Origin: Chloroflexota bacterium
GTDB taxonomy: Bacteria > Chloroflexota > Dehalococcoidia > Tepidiformales > Tepidiformaceae
Direction of reading: 5' to 3'
NCBI GenBank assembly: GCA_021823905.1
Contig: JAKALX010000089.1
Coordinates: 1-10,776, forward strand
DNA: 10,776 bases
Below, piece after piece: positions 6,659 to 10,776 of the stretch (the first letter of the stretch is position 1; each line of letters starts with the position of its first letter). The translations under genes and the position numbers were made by a program. The notes beneath the pieces are model-generated. The model was not told the origin of the DNA. It was given only the letters and a program-made list of their open reading frames with translations, and searched no databases.

Positions 6659-7687
6659 CTAATTCGTCCAGATGGCTATCCGCTTGTTCTCCTTGTCAGC
6701 CACAAGAATCCGCCCGTTGCCATCGACGGCAACGCCGTTTGGATAGGACAGGGATTCGCCGCCCATGTCGTCTCCAAGCCGGAAGCTGTACTTCGGAGCG
6801 GCGTTCGAGATGTCGTAGACATTCACGGCGTGGGCGGTTGCATCGACGACGTACAGCAGCTTCCGGCCGTTGTCGACGGCGATGCCCCTGGGCATCCCCA
6901 GGTCTCCCTTGCTGGTGCCGCGTCCGATCATGAACAGCGGATGGCCCGACTTGTCGAATGCTTGGACCCGGCCGTTCCCGCTATCTGACACGTAGATATT
7001 GCCCTGGGCGTCGACGGCGACGCCGTTGGGAAACTCGAACTGCCCTGGCGCCGAGCCTTCCTGGCCAATCTGAAGGAGAAGCGTACCGTCGGGGTCGATG
7101 ACGACCACCCGGTGCTGGCCAGGGGTCAGGTCAGTCGCGTAGAGGTTGCCCGCGGCGTCGAACGCGAGCGCTCCGGGCGTCCATCCCTCTGACGAAGGAG
7201 GAGCGACCTGGCCCGCCGCTTGGCCATCCGGGGCGAAGATCAGGACCGCGTGGCGCTCGAGGTCGCTCACGTACACTTTGCCCGAGGGGCTTACAGCGAC
7301 GTACAACGGGCTACGGGAGAGGGCGGATTCGCCGGTCACGATGCTCGCCTTCGCCTGGCCATTCGCGTCAAAGCTCTTGACCATCCGGTCGCCAGCGCTT
7401 TCGGTGACGTAGATCGAGCCATCGGGAGCGGCAGCTACCCCGAGCGGGCGCGCCACCTCCCAGACCGAACCCGTGAAGCGGGGTGGCTCCTGGACGAGCT
7501 TCGCGAGGGGGCCGATGTTCTTGATGCCCGCGACTTCCGAGATCGGCTTGCCGGTTTGCTGGTACTGGAGCGCGACAAACGCGACCCATGCGAGCGCGAA
7601 GAGCAGGAGCAGCGCCACGGCTCCCTTGAGCCAGCGTCCGAGATGCGGCGGCTGGTGCCGGGGGTAATCCTGGGCATTGCTGGTCAC
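6659..7687 (-). CDS. Membrane-anchored NHL-repeat beta-propeller protein
   Basis: A 342-residue protein starting with GTG at 7687-7685, which overlaps the TGA of the TPR gene (GTGA). AGGGAGG at 7694-7700 lies 6 nt upstream, a near-ideal ribosome site that supports the GTG. A short cytosolic N-terminus precedes one transmembrane helix at about 20-40, then a short spacer. Six NHL-like units begin near residues 80, 127, 170, 218, 266 and 314, with motifs such as PNGVAVDAQGNIYVSDSGNGRV and PRGIAVDNGRKLLYVVDA. No catalytic residues are recognisable. NHL propellers bind partners through one face. Being coupled to a TPR protein and set directly before two hexaheme cytochromes suggests a periplasm-facing assembly, secretion or electron-transfer partner. 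It shares the anchor-plus-propeller plan, but only loose sequence similarity, with the NHL protein at 334-1413. Confidence 0.88.
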   Translation of the reverse strand: MTSNAQDYPRHQPPHLGRWLKGAVALLLLFALAWVAFVALQYQQTGKPISEVAGIKNIGPLAKLVQEPPRFTGSVWEVARPLGVAAAPDGSIYVTESAGDRMVKSFDANGQAKASIVTGESALSRSPLYVAVSPSGKVYVSDLERHAVLIFAPDGQAAGQVAPPSSEGWTPGALAFDAAGNLYATDLTPGQHRVVVIDPDGTLLLQIGQEGSAPGQFEFPNGVAVDAQGNIYVSDSGNGRVQAFDKSGHPLFMIGRGTSKGDLGMPRGIAVDNGRKLLYVVDATAHAVNVYDISNAAPKYSFRLGDDMGGESLSYPNGVAVDGNGRILVADKENKRIAIWTN

Positions 7688-8670
7688 TGGGCGCCTCCCT
7701 CGGAGCTGCCGTGAGTGCTGTTGGTGTCAGCCGGCTTGATGACGCCGAGGCGGGTGAGCCCGTAGCGGGCGTTGAAGTTGTTCGAGTCGAGCGCAAGCGC
7801 CTGCTGGTAGGCGTCGATCGCCCTGGAGCGCTGACCCTGTTTTTCGCGCACGAGCCCGAGACCCGTGAACCCGTCCGCGAAGCTCGGGAGGGCGGCCACC
7901 GTTGCCTCCAACTCCTTCGCCGCCTTGTCGAGTTGGCCCTGCGAAAACAGCTCCATGCCTTTGGCGTAGCGGGCCTCGTTGGCCAGGCCCTTGCCCTGGT
8001 ACGCGAGCGCGAGCTGGGCGTAGGCCTCGGTGAAGTCCGGGACGAAGCGAACGGCTTTCAAGAGCTGCTCGATGGCGTCGTCGAAGCTCCCCTTCGCCAC
8101 GTACGCGGCGCCAAGGAGTTCAATCGCATCTCCATCGCCGCGATCGATCACGATCGCTCGCTTGAGGCTGTCGATTGCCGCGTCAGCATCGTTACGAGCG
8201 AGCGCTATCTTCCCGAGGTAGTAGTACGACGCCGATACGAGGTCGCCCCGGATATCAGCGTCTTTCGACGCATCCACGACCTTCTGGAAATTCAGCTCCG
8301 CGCCGGCCGCGTCGCCCGCTCCGAGCAAGGATCGCCCAAGGCCCCAGGTCGCCAGGATGTTCTTATCATCGATCTGGAGCGCCACCTGATACTGCTCGGC
8401 GGACTCCTTGAACCGGTTCGCAGTGTAGTAGACGTCCGCCAGAGTAAGCCGCGGAGTCAGTGCACCCGGATCGGCGTTCACGGCTTCTTCGGCGTTCGTG
8501 ATCCCGCGTTCCGCCGGCGTTGGCCCAGTATTCCCCGGCAGCCGGTCGTAGTAGTAATACCCGCCGAACCCGAGAATCGAAAGGACGAGCAGGATGGCTG
8601 TCCAGGCGATCAGGTGGTTCAGGATGCGGTCAGCGGATACGGACCTGCCGTACCTCAGCCTGTCGATCAT
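7684..8670 (-). CDS. Membrane-anchored tetratricopeptide-repeat (TPR) protein
   Basis: A 328-residue protein. The ATG at 8670 has GAGG at 8678-8681, 7 nt upstream. A basic N-terminus is followed by a transmembrane helix at about 21-38. Helix-turn-helix repeats follow with TPR hallmarks (A at position 8, A/G at 20, P at the end). Clear units fall near residues 70-103, 146-177, 180-212, 214-250 and 264-297, for example LGAAYVAKGSFDDAIEQLLKAV and AIDAYQQALALDSNNFNARYGL. TPR arrays are protein-binding scaffolds. In cytochrome biogenesis, TPR proteins such as NrfG or the CcmI/CcmH C-terminal domain hold apocytochromes for heme ligation, so a chaperone role for the downstream cytochromes is possible. 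No specific orthology is claimed. It is the first gene of the minus-strand cytochrome cluster and overlaps the NHL gene by 4 nt. Confidence 0.85.
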   Translation of the reverse strand: MIDRLRYGRSVSADRILNHLIAWTAILLVLSILGFGGYYYYDRLPGNTGPTPAERGITNAEEAVNADPGALTPRLTLADVYYTANRFKESAEQYQVALQIDDKNILATWGLGRSLLGAGDAAGAELNFQKVVDASKDADIRGDLVSASYYYLGKIALARNDADAAIDSLKRAIVIDRGDGDAIELLGAAYVAKGSFDDAIEQLLKAVRFVPDFTEAYAQLALAYQGKGLANEARYAKGMELFSQGQLDKAAKELEATVAALPSFADGFTGLGLVREKQGQRSRAIDAYQQALALDSNNFNARYGLTRLGVIKPADTNSTHGSSEGGAQ

Positions 8671-8886
8671 GCGTAAACCTCAGCTTTCCCGTCCAGGTAA
8701 GGGATTCCCCTCATCGCACGCCTGAACGTATCAGCAAGGCTCGTGCCGCCCCATGCATCAGGGGTCACATCTTCGGTATACCTTCGAACCGCGGGCTGTA
8801 TCTTCCCAATTCCACCAGGCGAACTCTTCTGTCTGGCACCCGCCTTCGCCCGTCCCGCCACGCGTGTTCGTCGGGCAATAACGCCA

Positions 8887-8943
8887 CCGGCCCTGGCGCC
8901 AAACTCACGCCTGCCACGGGCGAGCGATGAGCGCCAGGGCCGG
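8887..8943. repeat. 13-bp perfect inverted repeat (long stem-loop)
   Basis: CCGGCCCTGGCGC at 8887-8899 is the exact reverse complement of 8931-8943, separated by 31 nt. After one mismatch the stem extends by three more pairs outward (8883-8885 with 8945-8947). There is no T-run next to it. It could be a stable RNA leader structure, a Rho-resistant hairpin or a DNA-binding site. Confidence 0.55.
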
Positions 8944-9017
8944 CGGCAAGGGCCTGGCTGAATTCGCTGACGCGCGCCGGGGCGACTGCGCACTCGAGCC
9001 TCGCCCGACCGCGCCAG

Positions 9018-9062
9018 CGTGTGATGGCGGACTCCGGTCTCACCGGCGTGCACTATCACACG
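9018..9062. repeat. 45-nt nested palindrome
   Basis: Outer arms CGTGTGAT (9018-9025) and ATCACACG (9055-9062) share their centre (position 9040) with inner arms CCGGT (9034-9038) and ACCGG (9042-9046). Including the positions between, about 17 of 21 pairs are Watson-Crick, around a 3-nt loop. It may be an operator or a hairpin at the end of the degenerate-receiver transcript. No T-run follows. Confidence 0.5.
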
Positions 9063-9090
9063 TGCCAGCGAGAACTCCCCATGCATCGCG

Positions 9091-9108
9091 TGATACATCC
9101 TTGATACA
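9091..9108. repeat. TGATACA direct-repeat pair, 11-nt period
   Basis: TGATACA occurs at 9091-9097 and 9102-9108, one helical turn apart. This is the geometry expected of tandem regulator half-sites. The hexamer GATACA recurs at 9567-9572 and inverted at 8797-8802. The sites are AT-rich in GC-rich surroundings. A regulatory role is a hypothesis only. Confidence 0.35.
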
Positions 9109-9139
9109 GCCCAAAGGCACTCGATGGACAACAGGCTAA

Positions 9140-9472
9140 CTACGAGACAGCCGGCAAGATGGCTTCGAGAATCGTCGCGGGTGGCGGCACGACTTGCTGG
9201 CGCCCACGGTAGGCGGTGAGCGTGTTTTCACGCAGGTCGACGAAGGTCACCGGGATCGGCGGCAGATCCTCGACCAGCCGTGAGAGCAGGGCGTCTTCGC
9301 AGCCTTCGAGAACGAGCGCGTCGGGCAGCAACACTTTCGTCAGCTCTACGACGTCTTGCTCGCGGGCGGGCTCGCAACTGACCTCGAGGCGCTGGTCTCG
9401 CGCCAGGAGCTTCGCGATGCCCTGGCCGAACAGTGGGTGCGCATACAGGACCGCGACTCTCGAACGATCCAC
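9140..9472 (-). CDS. Stand-alone degenerate (pseudo-)receiver domain protein
   Basis: I take the GTG at 9472 as the start, giving 110 residues. The frame stays open to an ATG at 9604, but the extra 44 residues look non-coding. GGAG at 9483-9486 (10 nt spacing) precedes the GTG. From the GTG, the protein aligns without gaps to the neighbouring response regulator: R5-V6, L14-F15, G18-I19 and the P-D before strand 3 fall at about the same numbers. It is a receiver fold of the LuxR-family type (V-A-V-L-Y-A-H-P-L-F-G) without an output domain. The phosphorylation machinery is lost: the acidic pair is Tyr10-Ala11, and the phospho-acceptor Asp is Glu56. The C-terminal part is eroded, and the conserved Lys is missing. 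It cannot be phosphorylated in the usual way, and Glu may mimic the active state. It sits directly downstream of the intact regulator. A partner or decoy for the kinase or regulator is possible. Confidence 0.65.
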   Translation of the reverse strand: MDRSRVAVLYAHPLFGQGIAKLLARDQRLEVSCEPAREQDVVELTKVLLPDALVLEGCEDALLSRLVEDLPPIPVTFVDLRENTLTAYRGRQQVVPPPATILEAILPAVS

Positions 9473-9482
9473 GCTCGCGTTA

Positions 9483-9486
9483 CTCC
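9483..9486 (-). promoter_or_regulatory. Ribosome binding site deciding the GTG start of the pseudo-receiver
   Basis: GGAG on the minus strand, 10 nt before GTG 9472-9470. The longer frame's ATG at 9604 has no comparable purine-rich site. The receiver-fold alignment also begins exactly at the GTG. Confidence 0.45.
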
Positions 9487-9564
9487 GGTCTTTGCGATAG
9501 GAACACGCTATGCTCCCGGCGGGAAAAGCGTTATCTGCCGCCGGGTAGATTCGGGGGCCGATGT

Positions 9565-9586
9565 TCGATACAGGGATCGCTATCGA
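9565..9586. repeat. TCGATA/TATCGA inverted repeat
   Basis: A 6-bp inverted repeat with a 10-nt spacer lies about 100 nt upstream of the pseudo-receiver start and 90 nt after the regulator stop. It has the size of a dimeric regulator site and includes a GATACA hexamer like those in the 9091-9108 pair. It may be an operator or chance. Confidence 0.3.
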
Positions 9587-9673
9587 TGTAAGTGATGGCC
9601 GCATCGATTTCGGGGCACACCGACGCGGCCACGAGCAGCGCGGGCGAGCGCGAACGTGCGGAAGGGGTGTGCG

Positions 9674-10351
9674 CTACAGGGCGGCACGTCTCTTGCGGGG
9701 ACGCTCGACGAGGCCGTGACGGATGGCGTAGGTCGCGGCCTGGAGGCGGTTCTCGAGCTGGAGCTTCTCGAGGATGTTGCGGAGGTGGTTCTTGACGGTG
9801 CCCTCGACGATGCACAGGCGCATGGCGATCTCCATGTTGCTATGGCCGTCGGCGACGAGCTGGAGGACTTCGAGCTCGCGGGCGGTGAGGTTGCCTTCCT
9901 TGGGTTCGCCGACGCTGCGCCAGGAATGCTCGCGGAACTCGTGGAGGAGCTTGCCCGCGACGGCGGCGGAGATGGGGGTCTCGCCGCGCATGACGCCTCT
10001 GATCATGTTGAACAGCTCGGACGGCTCGAGGTCCTTGAGGAGGTAGCCTTCGGCGCCGCTCTTGATCGCGGCGAAGAGCTCGTCGTCCTCGTCCGAGACC
10101 GTCAGGATGACCACGCGGGTGTCCGGGAAGAGTTCCTTGATGGTCCGGGTTGCCTCGACGCCGGAGCATATGGGCATGTTCACGTCCATGAGGACCACGT
10201 CGGGCGCAAGTTGCTCGACGAGCTCTATGGCTTCCTGTCCGTCGCCGCCCTCACCGACCACCTCGATGTCGGGCTGGTCTTCGAGGAGGGCGTGAATGCC
10301 CTTGCGGAAGAGGATCTGGTCGTCAATTAAGAGAACACGTACCGGAGCCAT
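9674..10351 (-). CDS. NarL/FixJ-family response regulator (receiver + LuxR HTH)
   Basis: A 225-residue regulator. I use the ATG at 10351 (AGGGGA at 10356-10361, 4 nt spacing), so the protein begins MAPVRVLLIDDQ as in the family; the frame extends 18 codons further, but those residues lie before the receiver fold. The receiver is complete: acidic pair Asp10-Asp11, phospho-acceptor Asp56 in VVLMDVNMP, Thr84 and Lys106. A LuxR-type helix-turn-helix covers about 154-215 (LTARELEVLQLVADGHSNMEIA, then EGTVKNHL as recognition helix). It should bind DNA as a dimer after phosphorylation by the overlapping kinase. The start lies inside the kinase gene (29-nt overlap). The TPR-NHL-cytochrome genes just downstream are plausible targets; this is context only. 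Confidence 0.93.
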   Translation of the reverse strand: MAPVRVLLIDDQILFRKGIHALLEDQPDIEVVGEGGDGQEAIELVEQLAPDVVLMDVNMPICSGVEATRTIKELFPDTRVVILTVSDEDDELFAAIKSGAEGYLLKDLEPSELFNMIRGVMRGETPISAAVAGKLLHEFREHSWRSVGEPKEGNLTARELEVLQLVADGHSNMEIAMRLCIVEGTVKNHLRNILEKLQLENRLQAATYAIRHGLVERPRKRRAAL

Positions 10352-10776
10352 TGGGTCCCCTGCCCGAGGCCGGAAGGAGCGCGAGGACCGTGGTACCGCG
10401 CCCAACTCCCGACTCTATCGTTAGTCGTCCGCCCACTCGTTCCACCCGTTCGCGCATGGTTCGAAGGCCAAACTGGCGGTCGCCGTCGCGCAGCAGGCGG
10501 GTGTCGAAGCCGTGGCCGTCGTCCTCCACCGCGACGGAGATGACGCCGTCGTGCTGGTGCAGGCGGATGGTCACCTCGCGTGCATGGGCGTGTTTGCGGG
10601 TGTTGGTCAGCGCCTCCTGGACGACGCGAATGAGCTGAACCTCCACGTCGGCGCCGATCGCCGGCAACTCGTCGCCCGAGACCTGGACGGTGGTCTTGAC
10701 GCCGGAGTGGCGGCTGAACTTGTTCGCGTAGGCGCGAATCGCACTCGCGAGATCAACGTCGGGCGAGACGGATTCG
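10323..10776 (-). CDS. NarL-type sensor histidine kinase, C-terminal fragment (5' end outside window)
   Basis: The visible 150 residues are the ATP-binding end of a HisKA_3/NarX-like kinase: N-box EALTNTRKHA, G1-box DDGHGFD, then G2-like FGLRTMRERVERVGG and the closing GRGTTVLALLP. The dimerisation domain with the phosphorylated His, and any sensor or membrane part, lie beyond the window, so the signal is unknown. The frame stays open to the edge, so an apparent internal TTG start at 10667 is not the real one. The gene overlaps the response regulator by 29 nt, which implies translational coupling and a cognate pair. Confidence 0.92.
   Translation of the reverse strand, partial: ESVSPDVDLASAIRAYANKFSRHSGVKTTVQVSGDELPAIGADVEVQLIRVVQEALTNTRKHAHAREVTIRLHQHDGVISVAVEDDGHGFDTRLLRDGDRQFGLRTMRERVERVGGRLTIESGVGRGTTVLALLPASGRGPNGSGTCSLN

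Larger units (their letters stand above)
8671..9139. promoter_or_regulatory. Non-coding stretch upstream of the cytochrome cluster
   Basis: This 469-nt stretch has open frames of up to 154 codons, but their translations are Arg/Ala/Gly-rich without domains, and I judge them artefacts of high GC. It must hold the promoter for the minus-strand TPR-NHL-cytochrome cluster, because the gene before it (the degenerate receiver) ends at 9140. It contains two long imperfect palindromes, the pair TGATACA/TGATACA and an 11-nt direct repeat CCCCATGCATC at 8749-8759 and 9077-9087. I could not place -35/-10 boxes with confidence. Confidence 0.5.

Noticed and set aside
5149..6933. A 594-codon plus-strand open frame across the two hexaheme genes
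   Set aside because: It is antisense to two clear signal-peptide cytochromes with twelve CXXCH motifs. Its translation is Val/Arg/Gly-rich without domains, a typical high-GC shadow.
7684..8670. TPR protein as NrfG or CcmI
   Set aside because: TPR similarity is generic. No other Ccm or Nrf gene is in the window, so a specific name is not justified.
8887..9062. Palindromes as IS ends or an attachment site
   Set aside because: No transposase or integrase and no target-site duplication were seen nearby. They lie in an intergenic region between regulator and operon.
8667..9131. A 154-codon minus-strand frame in the long non-coding stretch
   Set aside because: Arg/Gly/Ala-rich with no recognisable fold; it crosses both palindromes and runs into the TPR start codon.
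9656..10330. A 224-codon plus-strand frame
   Set aside because: Antisense to the response regulator, whose receiver and HTH motifs are unmistakable.

Overview
The window looks like a bacterial chromosome segment of high GC content (my estimate is the low-to-mid 60s percent). Thr-Pro linkers in secreted proteins, membrane-anchored NHL propellers, paired-CXXCH cytochromes and NarL-type two-component genes together suggest Chloroflexota or a similar deep-branching, respiration-versatile lineage. The taxonomy is inference. No rRNA, tRNA, CRISPR array, transposase or integrase was seen.

Layout. (a) 1-2270, plus strand: the C-terminal end of a multiheme cytochrome c overlaps (ATGA) a membrane-anchored NHL beta-propeller protein. 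A zinc-ribbon, single-pass membrane protein with an extracytoplasmic domain follows. (b) 2300-8670, minus strand, read from 8670 downwards: a membrane-anchored TPR protein, a membrane-anchored NHL protein (GTGA overlap), two tandem paralogous hexaheme cytochromes, and a large cytochrome with seven CXXCH motifs plus one CX3CH, fused through a Thr-Pro linker to a C-terminal beta-rich domain. The two arrays converge at about 2271-2299. (c) 8671-9139: a non-coding stretch with two long imperfect palindromes and a direct-repeat pair. (d) 9140-10776, minus strand: a NarL-type histidine kinase (cut by the window end), a LuxR-family response regulator overlapping it by 29 nt, and a stand-alone degenerate receiver domain.

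How it may work together. The two hexaheme proteins have the motif order and landmarks I recall for the Geobacter nanowire cytochrome OmcS: six hemes, motif 3 followed by DPHG and then YRIL, motif 4 preceded by Trp, motif 5 followed by xAHG, and motif 6 at the extreme C-terminus. The shorter protein has exactly six histidines outside its heme motifs, enough for six bis-His hemes. The parsimonious reading is an extracellular electron-transfer locus: filament-type cytochromes, a surface-domain multiheme protein as tether, cap or terminal reductase, TPR and NHL proteins as assembly or partner factors at the membrane, and an adjacent two-component system as candidate regulator. Both intercistronic gaps between cytochrome genes carry strong tetraloop hairpins without a U-tract, which suggests post-transcriptional tuning of subunit ratios. 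The filament assignment rests on remembered family features and was not tested by alignment.
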